The notes under the pieces are model-generated. The model did not search any database and was not told where the DNA came from. It saw nothing but the letters and a program-made list of their open reading frames with translations. A DNA stretch of 42,256 nt, from IMG/VR virus record IMGVR_UViG_3300046692_000589, positions 1 to 42,256 of that record; one strand, given 5' to 3'. Made by a program: the position numbers and the translations under genes. Of the stretch, positions 24,481-32,130 are shown in pieces (within the stretch, counting starts at the first letter, position 1; every line of letters starts with the position of its first letter). The stretch is from a virus.

Positions 24481-26496
24481 TTAACGCCTCTTCAAATAGC
24501 CGCTGCTAGAGCTGCGGCGCTGAGGTGGCGGAGCGGCAGGTCGCGATTGCGCGGCTGGAGCAGTGGGTTGCGAGGCCAGTTGTGGTGCGGCAACTGATGT
24601 TGCTTGTCCGGTGTTACTAACCCGCTCGCCTTGAACCGGCTTGATGCCTGACGCTTCGTCGAACAAACGAGACTGCACCAGGGACTGACGCACCCGCTCC
24701 CAGTCGTGTTCCTTGTAGCGGTTGAGGCCCAGGTAATGCGCCATGGCCAGGCAGTACACCATCAGGTCGAGCGCTTCGTTGCGCTCGGCCTTGCCTTTGA
24801 CCCACTCAATGCGTTTGTGTCCCCGCACGTAGCGCGCGACCTTGCGCTCGGCCACACACTGAGTGAAAAAGTCATCCGGCAAGTCGTTGGCAAAGTGCAG
24901 TGCGCCCGGTCCAGATTCGAACGGGTAGCGGTTGTAGATCCAGTCCTTGGCCGTGTCGGTACCGACAAACCACAGCTCGGCACCGTTGCGTTCGGTCTGG
25001 CCTTTCCAGGTTACGTCGACCATCGACGGGCGCTGGGCAATCACCGGTTTACCAGGCTTACTCGCCCCCTTGATGGCGAACACATTTCGCCAGCGGCGAA
25101 CGCGGCAGAACTGGTAGACCTCATCGGTGTGGTGGCCGCCGGAATCGACGGCTACGGCAAGAATGCCCAAGCTGACCCCGCACGGATGGTGGTACTTAGC
25201 CTTGAGCAATTCGTCCAGCGCCGCCCAGGTGCGTTCGTCTGCGGGATCGCCCGAGACCACTTGGTAGTCAACAACCCAGCGCTCCATGCCGACGCCCCAG
25301 CCCATGGCCATGAACTCCAGGCGATTAGCTTGAACGTCGACGGAGCCGGTGATCATCATCACCGCGGCCGATAGCGAGCCGAGGGTAAAGTCCTCCAGCC
25401 GCGCCCGCATCCTCAGCGTATCAGCCTTGGTTTGCTCCTGCGCGCTGTCCCAGACCTTCGCCAGACGGGTGTTGTAGAACACCTGCATGGGCTCAAGATC
25501 GCCTTTGGCCTGGGCCTTCTTGGCCTTTTCGAATTGCTTGGCCAGTAACTTCCAGTCCGTCCAGCCCGGCGGCGAATACAGCGCATTGAGGTGGAAGCCC
25601 ACCGTCTCGCCATCGCCCTCGGCATGCGCGCGCCATTCGCCTTTGGCGAGCATCTCGCCCTTGTGGTGTTCCTCGATCAGCACGTCACACTCAGAGCCGG
25701 CGCACTGGTAATGCGCGACGCTGTAGTCCTTCGAGTAGTGCAGTCGTTCCCACTCCAGGGTTTGCATGTGCCCGCATGTCGGGCACGGTACGTAGTAATA
25801 ACGCTGATCGCTGCCCTCGAACAGGTCGGCAATCCGCGAGGCGCCCTTGATCGTCGGCGAACTGGAGAAATAAAACTTCGCGTTGCGGCCAAAGGTACTG
25901 GCTCGGGTTTCCGCCAGCTCGATGGGGTCGCCCTCTTCACCTATGTCCACTTCCCAGCGGTCGATCTCGTCGCCGTAAACGTAACGCGCCGACAGCTCCG
26001 ATAGGTTAGCCGCAGAGCCAGCGGTGGTGACGTACAGAGAACCACCCTCGAACTCTTTAGTGTCCATGGTGTTGATCGCCCCGCTCCCGGTCGCCACGCG
26101 CTCACGAAGCACGGGCGTGGCCTTGATGGTCTTGCTGATCCGCGACGACACCCGCTTGGCCAGGCCAAGGCTCGGCAGCAGAGTCAGGATGTTGGACGGT
26201 GCCATATGGATCAGGCCGCCGATCCAGTTCAAGGCAATCTGCGTCTTCATGAGCTGCGAGGCGACCATGGTGATCACGCGCTTACACCGATGCGAAGGAG
26301 ACAAGCATTGCATTGGCTCGCGAGCATAGGGCGTGCGCGACGTACGGTATTTACCGGGTTCCGCCGCGCCGGTGTCGCGCGGGATCCGCATGTACTCGTC
26401 GGCCCACTCATCGACCCAGAGAGCAGGCTCTGGACGCAGCCCACGGTAATACCCTTCGCGGTACACCTTTGCGCCGTTGGAATATTCAGCAGGCAT
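24481..26496 (-). CDS. Terminase large subunit, lambda gpA family
   Basis: A 671-residue packaging motor. The ATPase domain has a variant Walker A (A-S-Q-L-M-K-T-Q near 79-86) and Walker B (Y-V-Y-G-D-E-I-D near 172-179), as in lambda gpA. C238, C241, C265 and C270 form a zinc-binding pattern in P-C-P-T-C and C-A-G-S-E-C. The nuclease part follows, with acidic residues in T-G-S-V-D-V-Q and A-V-A-V-D-S-G-G-H-H. The C-terminus is a Ser/Pro/Ala-rich low-complexity tail. It starts five bases after the small subunit stop. Confidence 0.95.
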   Translation of the reverse strand: MPAEYSNGAKVYREGYYRGLRPEPALWVDEWADEYMRIPRDTGAAEPGKYRTSRTPYAREPMQCLSPSHRCKRVITMVASQLMKTQIALNWIGGLIHMAPSNILTLLPSLGLAKRVSSRISKTIKATPVLRERVATGSGAINTMDTKEFEGGSLYVTTAGSAANLSELSARYVYGDEIDRWEVDIGEEGDPIELAETRASTFGRNAKFYFSSSPTIKGASRIADLFEGSDQRYYYVPCPTCGHMQTLEWERLHYSKDYSVAHYQCAGSECDVLIEEHHKGEMLAKGEWRAHAEGDGETVGFHLNALYSPPGWTDWKLLAKQFEKAKKAQAKGDLEPMQVFYNTRLAKVWDSAQEQTKADTLRMRARLEDFTLGSLSAAVMMITGSVDVQANRLEFMAMGWGVGMERWVVDYQVVSGDPADERTWAALDELLKAKYHHPCGVSLGILAVAVDSGGHHTDEVYQFCRVRRWRNVFAIKGASKPGKPVIAQRPSMVDVTWKGQTERNGAELWFVGTDTAKDWIYNRYPFESGPGALHFANDLPDDFFTQCVAERKVARYVRGHKRIEWVKGKAERNEALDLMVYCLAMAHYLGLNRYKEHDWERVRQSLVQSRLFDEASGIKPVQGERVSNTGQATSVAAPQLASQPTAPAAQSRPAAPPPQRRSSSSGYLKRR

Positions 26497-26500
26497 AGGT

Positions 26501-27064
26501 TTAGCTCGTGGCCGTTACGGCGTGAATAAAGTCTTCTGTGGAAATGCGCTCAGCATCCTCAAGCGCTCTACGGATCTCTTTCGTCAGGTGCTTTTCTATA
26601 TCCCAGGGATCAGTCATTGCCGAAAGTTCTGGGGCGAGCTTGGGCGGCAGCGCCAGCAGAAGATCGCGAACCATCCGGCCCGACGCGAAAGAAGCCTCAT
26701 CAACTACTGATCGCTCCACCAACTCACCGTTCGCTTTGAGCACTTCGCCCTCCGCCTTTTCAGCCTGGGCGAGCGCAAGCCGGGTTCGTGCTTTTTGATA
26801 GTCCGGCGCAGCCGTGGGAATCGCGCCCAACGATGCATTCGGAAACGCTGGCTCTCGCTCTTGATGACCGAGGACCAGTGGAACTTTGCCGAGGGAGTTA
26901 CTGCGTGAAGGGTCGCTGGTCATCGCGAGGTATTGCTCGCTTGCCTCAACGTCTACTTTGTTGTCCAGCGTCATGACTAGGCGCCCTTGCTTGACCAACT
27001 TACCAACGTACTGGCGGGACCAGCCTTTACTAGCCGCATACTCCACACGGCTCAAAATGATCAT
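26501..27064 (-). CDS. Terminase small subunit, Nu1-like
   Basis: A 187-residue DNA-recognition subunit with an N-terminal winged-helix type domain (V-E-Y-A-A-S-K-G-W-S-R-Q-Y-V-G-K-L-V-K-Q-G-R, shown here as separated residues) matching the Nu1 pattern, a linker, and a helical C-terminal part that contacts gpA. AGGAGG sits 5 bases before the ATG. Just upstream lie phased repeats that could be its binding sites. It should bind the cos region and guide DNA cutting. Confidence 0.9.
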   Translation of the reverse strand: MIILSRVEYAASKGWSRQYVGKLVKQGRLVMTLDNKVDVEASEQYLAMTSDPSRSNSLGKVPLVLGHQEREPAFPNASLGAIPTAAPDYQKARTRLALAQAEKAEGEVLKANGELVERSVVDEASFASGRMVRDLLLALPPKLAPELSAMTDPWDIEKHLTKEIRRALEDAERISTEDFIHAVTATS

Positions 27065-27073
27065 GTAAACCTC

Positions 27074-27116
27074 CTGTCAACCTAGGACTGTCAACCACCG
27101 TCAACCTCTGTCAACC
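27074..27116. repeat. Four direct repeats CTGTCAACC, last three at 10-bp spacing
   Basis: Copies at 27074-27082, 27088-27096, 27098-27106 (CCGTCAACC) and 27108-27116. The last three start exactly 10 bp apart, one helical turn; the first is 14 bp from the second. They lie directly upstream of the terminase small subunit start, where lambda has its Nu1-binding R sites (cosB). The first copy abuts the ribosome site, so a repressor role on terminase is another option. Confidence 0.75.
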
Positions 27117-27221
27117 AACGTGGAAAACCCAGCCGCTATCACTTTCCCGCGGGTTTCCGACCCCGTACCCCTCGGATAACCCCAGGGTCCCCGGCAGTTT
27201 TCGGCGCCCCAAACCGGTGCA
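27117..27221. other. Non-coding GC-rich stretch, candidate cos region
   Basis: About 105 bases between the holin stop and the phased repeats. It holds the palindrome CCCGCGGG (27146-27153) and several G/C runs. The order holin, this stretch, repeats, small terminase matches lambda's cosN-cosB-Nu1 order. No cut site can be read from sequence alone. Confidence 0.35.
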
Positions 27222-27566
27222 TCACCCCTGCTCATCGCCTGCGGGTGGCACTTCGCAAACGCCCAACCGTTTAGCGGCCCAGCGTTCGTACAACCCGATG
27301 GCAACATCGGCACCCGCCATTGCGGTCAGGCAACCCAAGCTGCCCGCCGTCCAGATCGTCATGCCCGCGCCGATCATCAGCATCATCGCTGACACTCCGC
27401 AGACAATGCAGGCACCGGACCGAAGCGCGAGTCGTCGCAACAACGCCCAGCCCCGCGCCCCGTCCTTGTCGGCGCGCCACATCTCTCCCGACACGCCACC
27501 GACCAAGGCCAGGACGATCACTAACCAGATTGGCATCTCTGCCAGCGCTTGCTGCTCGTTCGTCAT
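27222..27566 (-). CDS. Holin-like membrane protein (LydA/superfamily III type)
   Basis: A 114-residue protein with three hydrophobic segments: about residues 11-27 (P-I-W-L-V-I-V-L-A-L), 50-65 (G-A-C-I-V-C-G-V-S) and 66-90 (M-L-M-I-G-A-G-M), then A-D-V-A-I-G-L-Y-E-R-W-A-A-K-R, which is typical of LydA-type phage holins. It should open the inner membrane at the lysis time. It is far from the endolysin (4713-5276) but first in the late operon, as is common in Pseudomonas P2-like phages. The ATG at 27566 follows a GGGG-rich site. Confidence 0.75.
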   Translation of the reverse strand: MTNEQQALAEMPIWLVIVLALVGGVSGEMWRADKDGARGWALLRRLALRSGACIVCGVSAMMLMIGAGMTIWTAGSLGCLTAMAGADVAIGLYERWAAKRLGVCEVPPAGDEQG

Positions 27567-27587
27567 CGCCCTACCCCATAAACGCAA

Positions 27588-27611
27588 AAACCCGGCGCAA
27601 GGGCCGGGTTT
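27588..27611 (-). terminator. Intrinsic terminator before the holin
   Basis: A 9-bp perfect stem AAACCCGGC / GCCGGGTTT with a 6-base loop, continuing leftward into five T residues. It lies between the Q-like gene with its leader and the holin, the same position as lambda tR', and would block late transcription until antitermination. Confidence 0.75.
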
Positions 27612-27612
27612 G

Positions 27613-28092
27613 GTGTGTAGTGCCTGCCGCTCTCTGCGGTCGCACCTATCGAAGATGTGTACTTTTTACAGGTGGAGTTTCCTGGCAGCAAGCACCTTTT
27701 AATGCCACCGAACAATATGGGTATGACATGGGTGTCATACGGGTGCAACGTGGGTGCCATACACCAATACGGCCATCTGTTGCTCTTGAGGCGTCCCAAA
27801 TGTCCCGCCTTTCAAAATCGAAGTGGGACGTCTGAGAGCGCCTAAATTCGGGGCTTTGCCCCACCGTCTTACTATTTATCTTCTTTCTTGTGTAGAGGGA
27901 GAAATTGAATAACACGCGTGCGCGCAACAGGCGCGTACTGGTGCCCGCTCCGCTCACACGGGCGAGACGCTTCATAAAGTGGGACGGCTGGACAGCCCAA
28001 CAAAGACGCGGCCCGCGCGTGTCCCACTGCGTCAAAACGCGGTTGGACAAGGTGGGCCGGTAGGCCAACAAGAGCCGGAGCAATGCTTGGGG
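27613..28092. promoter_or_regulatory. Leader region between Q-like gene and late operon, candidate late promoter
   Basis: About 480 bases with no convincing gene. It contains an 8-bp perfect inverted repeat GTATGACA / TGTCATAC (27721-27740, 4-base loop), a short GGGGC / GCCCC hairpin at 27850-27862, and several copies of GTCCCA or its complement, including two exact AAGTGGGACG copies (27821, 27977). By position it should hold the late promoter and the Q-binding site; I could not fix the promoter elements. Confidence 0.45.
27721..27740. promoter_or_regulatory. Inverted repeat in the late leader
   Basis: A perfect 8-bp dyad GTATGACA / TGTCATAC around TGGG. It is followed by near-repeats of GGGTGTCATAC (GGGTGCCATAC at 27752-27762), suggesting a protein-binding site; the binder is unknown. 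Confidence 0.4.
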
Positions 28093-28455
28093 TCACGCAG
28101 CTTTTCCTATCAACATGCCAGAGATGTATTCGTGAGCTTCATGCAAGCGCTCGTAATAGGTTTTACGGCTGCAGCCGCAATGCATGATCTTCTGCGACAG
28201 GAAGCTTTCGTGATTGCAGTAGTGCTCACACACGATCACCGACAATTGCGGCGGCAGGTGTTTGTTCACGATCAGCTCAATGTCCGCCGACTCATCCAGC
28301 AGCACCCGGCTGCCACGAGTCCCGCGAATCAGCTCCCCTTTGCATTCCATCAGCATGGCGATCATGTTGCCGCCCGATCCACCAAAGGACGTGGCCATCG
28401 GGGAATGAAGATCCTCGGCCCACAGCTTGAGCATTTCATCGATTCGTTTAATCAC
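28093..28455 (-). CDS. Putative late antiterminator, Q-like
   Basis: About 120 residues. The second half (I-V-N-K-H-L-P-P-Q-L-S-V-I-V-C-E-H-Y, then S-R-K-T-Y-Y-E-R-L-H-E-A-H) has the sigma region 4-like helix-turn-helix arrangement of phage Q-type regulators. The GTG at 28455 is chosen (GAGGAG upstream, overlap with the primase stop); a TTG at 28473 and an ATG at 28434 are alternatives. It ends just before a leader and terminator preceding the late genes, as expected for Q. The family call rests on pattern and context. Confidence 0.6.
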   Translation of the reverse strand: MIKRIDEMLKLWAEDLHSPMATSFGGSGGNMIAMLMECKGELIRGTRGSRVLLDESADIELIVNKHLPPQLSVIVCEHYCNHESFLSQKIMHCGCSRKTYYERLHEAHEYISGMLIGKAA

Positions 28456-30667
28456 CGAAGCAAGGCTCCTCAAATGCGACCTGCTTCAGCGCACCAGCAC
28501 CGCCCCATCCCTCTGGCTTTTTGTACGCCCAAGGTCGCTGACGGCTCTTGGTCAATGCCCCTAGGCGGAAACGACGCCACCCTAGTCGATGCATGATCGC
28601 ACCGACCCGCATCTGCTCGGGCTTGCTCCAGTGCCCAACATCCAGCTTCAGCGCCTGGCTGAAGATGTCGGCACCGGTGGTGGTTTCACCGATCTGTGAC
28701 TCTTCCAGCCAGGTCAGGATCGGGCCTTCCCATTCGTCCACTACGAAGCGATCATCCTGTGCCTCGGCGAACATCGGGGCTTCATCAGGTGTCACCCACC
28801 AAATGTCGCCGGCCTCATAACAAAACATGGCCTCGGCCCAAAGCTGATCGCGGATCTCACGCAGCTGCGGCAGGTCGACCTGGGTACAAGCCACTGGCCA
28901 GTAACGTCGGTTACCAGTGGCGTCCTTCAGGTATTCGTCCTGGTTGGTGGTCCCCACAAACACACACTGACGTGGCACGTCGTTTGTTCTGCGGCCGTAG
29001 CTCTCGCGGTAGGTGTCGGTCGACGCCGAAAAGAACTGTTTGGCCTTGGTACTTTCCGCCTTGTTGAAGCTGTCCAACTCCCCCAGCTCGACGATCCATT
29101 TTCCGCGGATTGCCTGAAACCCATCCTTGTCGCCCAGGGCAAAAGGCGTGTCCATGAACCACTCTCCGCCGAGAATACCCATCGCCGTCGACTTACCCGC
29201 GCCTTGCGCGCCTTCCAGAATCATCACCGAGTCCGCCTTGCAACCAGGCTTCATCACCCGCGCCACGGCCGAGAGCATCCAGCGCTTGCCGACCTTGGCC
29301 GAGTAATCGCTGGCCTGTACACCCATGACATCGGTGAGCCAGCGCTCGAGTCGCGGGACTCGATCCCACTCAAGCTTTTGCAGATACTGGCGTACCGGAT
29401 GAAACGCATGGTCATGAGCGACAACGCTCACCGCCTCGATCACTTGAGTCGACTTCACCCGCAGGTTGTACTGCTGCGCGAGCCACTTCATCACCCGCAT
29501 ATCGTCAATGTCGGCCCAGTCGCCCGTGCCCCCACCGTAAGGGGCAGACCGCAGCTTGACGAGTTTCGAGCTGAAGGCACTGTAACTGATCACCCCAGCC
29601 CAGCGTTCGTCGTTACCGAGGATCAGCTCGATGTTCTGCATGTGCGCAATCAGAGCGCCATTTTCAGTACGGGCCAACTGGTCTTTCCAACCACCCGCTG
29701 CCGGTGGCCTGACCACCGCCAGCACCTGGCGACGCACTGTCTCCAAGCCTTCGGCAACGTGCAGGTCATTGAAGTCCGTCCATTTGTCTTCCCGCTCACC
29801 GGAGAAGACCGGCGCAACCACCTGACCGCCGACGATCAAGGCAGCGTTGTTGGCCTTTTCTTCACCAGGATTCCAGGGATCGCCATTCAGCCGCTTCGTC
29901 TTCCAGTCGTCATCCCGACACACGATGATCGGGCACCCGGCGAATTGCTCACGCATGGCCTTAGCCACCGCCAACAAATTGCCGGCATCAAAGGCAATGG
30001 CCACGGCGAGCGAAGTCGCCATGTGCAGGCTGGCGCCGGTGGCGTACCCCTCACATACCAGCACAGGCTCGCCGGGCTCAGGGTGCGGACCGATAAGGTG
30101 AAAGGCGCCCTCTTTCGACATGCCGTAAGGCCAGTAGGACTTATCCCGACCGGTGTCGTCTTGCCTTGCCGGGAAGATCACCTGCAGGCCGACGATTTGG
30201 TCACGCACGTTTGTCATTGGCACCAAAAACGCGCCTGAGCGCGGTGCGTAACGAACGCGAAAACCGACGATCTGCTTTCGATCCAGGTAGGCACTTTTAC
30301 CCTTGTCGGGCATGCGTTCGAACAGAGCCGCCGCCCGGTTCGCCGCTCGACGTGCGGCGTTGGCCGCGATCTCAGCGGCGCGGCGTTTAGCGTCTTCCTG
30401 CCGAGCACGCATGACCTCGCGCTCTTCTGGTGACATCCGCCCAGCCTTGACCTTGATCTTCTGCGAGTCTCCCGAACGCCAATCACCGAAGCTGCCGAAG
30501 ATCAGCGTTTCGTTTTTCTCGGTCCGATGCTCGTGGACGACATACCAACCGTTTTTTTCCTTGCCCTTGTCCTGTGTCGTCTTGCAGCGAGTTAGCTTGC
30601 CGAAAATCAGCGGCTGCGCGGGCTCAAGACCATAATCGGCGAATTGACCCAACACCTCATCGAGCAT
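28448..30667 (-). CDS. Primase-helicase with toprim and VapE-like ATPase domains
   Basis: A 739-residue replication protein. The N-terminal part is a primase of the toprim type (V-C-E-G-Y-A-T-G-A-S near 204-213, acidic D-D-D near 252-254), after a charged Arg/Ala-rich linker. The C-terminal part is a virulence-associated E (VapE)-type helicase: Walker A E-G-A-Q-G-A-G-K-S-T near 485-494, then W-I-V-E-L-G-E-L-D and T-G-N-R-R-Y-W-P-V. It should prime and unwind DNA at the phage origin. The ATG at 30667 has GGGAG upstream; it overlaps the zinc-finger gene by 11 bases. Confidence 0.92.
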   Translation of the reverse strand: MLDEVLGQFADYGLEPAQPLIFGKLTRCKTTQDKGKEKNGWYVVHEHRTEKNETLIFGSFGDWRSGDSQKIKVKAGRMSPEEREVMRARQEDAKRRAAEIAANAARRAANRAAALFERMPDKGKSAYLDRKQIVGFRVRYAPRSGAFLVPMTNVRDQIVGLQVIFPARQDDTGRDKSYWPYGMSKEGAFHLIGPHPEPGEPVLVCEGYATGASLHMATSLAVAIAFDAGNLLAVAKAMREQFAGCPIIVCRDDDWKTKRLNGDPWNPGEEKANNAALIVGGQVVAPVFSGEREDKWTDFNDLHVAEGLETVRRQVLAVVRPPAAGGWKDQLARTENGALIAHMQNIELILGNDERWAGVISYSAFSSKLVKLRSAPYGGGTGDWADIDDMRVMKWLAQQYNLRVKSTQVIEAVSVVAHDHAFHPVRQYLQKLEWDRVPRLERWLTDVMGVQASDYSAKVGKRWMLSAVARVMKPGCKADSVMILEGAQGAGKSTAMGILGGEWFMDTPFALGDKDGFQAIRGKWIVELGELDSFNKAESTKAKQFFSASTDTYRESYGRRTNDVPRQCVFVGTTNQDEYLKDATGNRRYWPVACTQVDLPQLREIRDQLWAEAMFCYEAGDIWWVTPDEAPMFAEAQDDRFVVDEWEGPILTWLEESQIGETTTGADIFSQALKLDVGHWSKPEQMRVGAIMHRLGWRRFRLGALTKSRQRPWAYKKPEGWGGAGALKQVAFEEPCFGD

Positions 30668-30884
30668 GATGGGACTCCCGCGATTCATCGACAGACCGGC
30701 AATTTACACATTGTGTGCAACCCGACATAGCAAGCCGACGAGCTTCGGGGATGGGATCGTCGCAACCTTCACAGAACAAAAATGAATGCGCCGCCGAAGC
30801 AGGCTTGGCGGCGTTACGAGCGGCGAGTGCCTGGTCAAGACGTTCCTGCACCAGGTCATTAGCAAAGTCAGCTGTATCAGCCAC
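30657..30884 (-). CDS. TraR/DksA-type zinc finger protein
   Basis: A 75-residue protein beginning at a GTG (30884) as V/M-A-D-T-A-D-F-A-N-D-L-V-Q-E-R-L, preceded by GGGGTG. It has a C4 zinc finger, C-E-G-C ... C-V-N-C (C-x2-C, 17 residues, C-x2-C), with P-I-P-E-A-R-R between, as in TraR. Such proteins bind the RNA polymerase secondary channel and change transcription. It overlaps both neighbours, so translation is probably coupled. Confidence 0.88.
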   Translation of the reverse strand: MADTADFANDLVQERLDQALAARNAAKPASAAHSFLFCEGCDDPIPEARRLAMSGCTQCVNCRSVDESRESHHAR

Positions 30885-31395
30885 GGTCGGCACCCCGCGC
30901 TGTCTTGTTGACGTGAGTGGCACGGTTGAACATTCCGAGCAATCCTTGAATACCACGGAACACCCGAAGGCGAATCTCGGCCAGTTCGTGGTCGGTCACC
31001 ACGCCGTCGCCGATGCTCTTGGCCCACGTGTCGGCCAGATCAGCGACCTGCCGAAAATAAGCAGCAATGCCGACGGTCAAGGTTTCAGGCATGTCGCTGG
31101 AGTAAGCCTCGGCCAGCTCCTGCCAAGTCGTATCCCCTACCAACGCGTGTACCGCGTCGAGAATGCGACGATCCTTGGTCAGCTCCAGAATCTCGCTAAA
31201 TTCCTGAATGTTGACTATGTGACTGGGATGGGTGGGAGACAGTTTGTGTTGCAGCGTGGTGGGATTGCGGCCGGTGGTGGCGGCAATTGCGGCGGCGCCA
31301 CCGGGATAATCCCGCGCAGCATGGTAAAGCGCTAAATCGAGCGGCAGGATTTCCCGCTGCGCCCGTTCTACACAACTCAGAGCGATTCGGCTCAT
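30877..31395 (-). CDS. CII-like phage regulatory protein
   Basis: A 172-residue helical regulator with A-L-Y-H-A-A-R-D-Y-P-G-G-A-A-A-I-A near 22-38 and L-Q-H-K-L-S-P, the pattern of the phage regulatory CII family in P2-like and Pseudomonas phages. It lies second after Cro in the leftward early transcript, where lambda has cII, and may favour lysogeny. AAGG lies upstream of the ATG. Confidence 0.8.
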   Translation of the reverse strand: MSRIALSCVERAQREILPLDLALYHAARDYPGGAAAIAATTGRNPTTLQHKLSPTHPSHIVNIQEFSEILELTKDRRILDAVHALVGDTTWQELAEAYSSDMPETLTVGIAAYFRQVADLADTWAKSIGDGVVTDHELAEIRLRVFRGIQGLLGMFNRATHVNKTARGADRG

Positions 31396-31748
31396 GGCAT
31401 TAATCCTTGAAGGTTGCCAGTGCCACGCGACGTGCAGTGGTGCTACGATTGCCGCGTGGCTTGAAGTGGCCCAAACGCCGGTCCAGATCCTAGGATCGAC
31501 ACCGGCACCGTGCTAGGGCGAACTATCCGTTGTTCACCCTGGCACAACAGCTGCTCTATCTGTGGTGGAGAAGGCAGCAACGCCAAGGCATCCGTGCCTT
31601 GGAAAGCGCGGTATAGATCGACGGTTAGCATGTGGTGTGCCCGCCTATCTTTATCGCGACCCGACAGCGCTGTGGTGGTGCCTGTCGGGAGAAACTGGGC
31701 GGCCTTTGGCCGCCTTTTTTCTAAGTCTGGATTGAGTTGGCCCCGCCG
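31396..31748 (+). ncRNA. Gap between cII and cro with candidate rightward structured RNA
   Basis: A 353-base region without a firm gene. Its right part has two consecutive stem-loops on the rightward strand: CCCGACAG / CTGTCGGG (31660-31689) and a terminator at 31698-31720. This is the usual 3' end shape of a small RNA. One rightward frame from about 31516 (N-Y-P-L-F-T-L-A-Q-Q-L-L-Y-L-W-W) looks protein-like but has no good start and stops at about 31613. The 5' end and promoter are not visible. Confidence 0.35.
31698..31720 (+). terminator. Rightward intrinsic terminator between cII and cro
   Basis: Stem GGCGGCC / GGCCGCC, 3-base loop TTT, then six T residues on the rightward strand. It would stop transcription running toward cro and cI, opposite to the cro-cII transcript. 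Confidence 0.75.
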
Positions 31749-32021
31749 CTATGCGGCATGCGTCGCGACACGGAGGTACGGGTTAGGAAAAATATCAGGA
31801 AGGTCTGGACGAAGCTCATAGGGCTGAACCTTACCCCCGGACGCACGAGAAACAGCATGAACACGCTCAGTAGGGACTCGACCTGCTTTAAGCCACTTCC
31901 AAACATGGGGTTGCTTAACGCTACAACGGCGAGCTAGTTCAGACTGATTATTGCCACATGCTGAAAGGGCTTGTTCTAGCGCTTCTCGGCATTGAACGAC
32001 CTCTGTTGGTGTGGTTGTCAT
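31749..32021 (-). CDS. Cro-like helix-turn-helix regulator
   Basis: A 90-residue protein with a helix-turn-helix of the Cro/YdaS type: E-A-L-E-Q-A-L-S-A-C-G-N-N-Q-S-E-L-A and V-K-Q-P-H-V-W-K-W-L-K-A-G. The ATG at 32021 is chosen; the longer frame begins at a TTG. It is divergent from cI and first in the leftward early operon, so it should repress cI after induction. The leader is only about 25 bases. Confidence 0.85.
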   Translation of the reverse strand: MTTTPTEVVQCREALEQALSACGNNQSELARRCSVKQPHVWKWLKAGRVPTERVHAVSRASGGKVQPYELRPDLPDIFPNPYLRVATHAA

Positions 32022-32052
32022 CGGACTCTCTGGGACAGTGATTTCGACTGAC

Positions 32053-32082
32053 AATCTACAACCTTTGTAATAAGCAGGTCAA
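32053..32082 (-). promoter_or_regulatory. Leftward early promoter (pR-like) for cro
   Basis: TTGACC (32077-32082) and TAGATT (32053-32058) on the leftward strand, 18 bp apart. An operator-like dyad, TACAA / TTGTA, lies between them, so repressor binding would block polymerase. The start would lie about 25 bases before the cro ATG. Confidence 0.65.
32058..32071. promoter_or_regulatory. Operator-like site O1
   Basis: ACAACCTTTGTAAT, within the dyad TACAA-CCT-TTGTA, located between the -35 and -10 of the cro promoter. One of four related sites around cI. Confidence 0.6.
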
Positions 32083-32094
32083 CACCCAATGTTT

Positions 32095-32124
32095 TAAGAC
32101 GAGCTACAACCAAGGTCGTAGAAT
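32095..32124 (+). promoter_or_regulatory. Rightward cI promoter (pRM-like)
   Basis: TAAGAC (32095-32100) and TAGAAT (32119-32124), 18 bp apart. A start 6-7 bases downstream would fall on the A of the cI ATG (32131), giving a leaderless message, which fits the absence of a ribosome site there. Confidence 0.45.
32106..32119. promoter_or_regulatory. Operator-like site O2
   Basis: ACAACCAAGGTCGT within CTACAACCAAGGTCGTAG, a dyad with one mismatch pair, lying inside the cI promoter spacer. Confidence 0.55.
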
Positions 32125-32130
32125 TAACTC

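Noticed and set aside
27646-28083. Leftward frames in the late leader (145 and 74 codons)
   Set aside because: No good start signals, low-complexity Arg/Ser composition, and the region fits an untranslated leader between Q-like gene and terminator.
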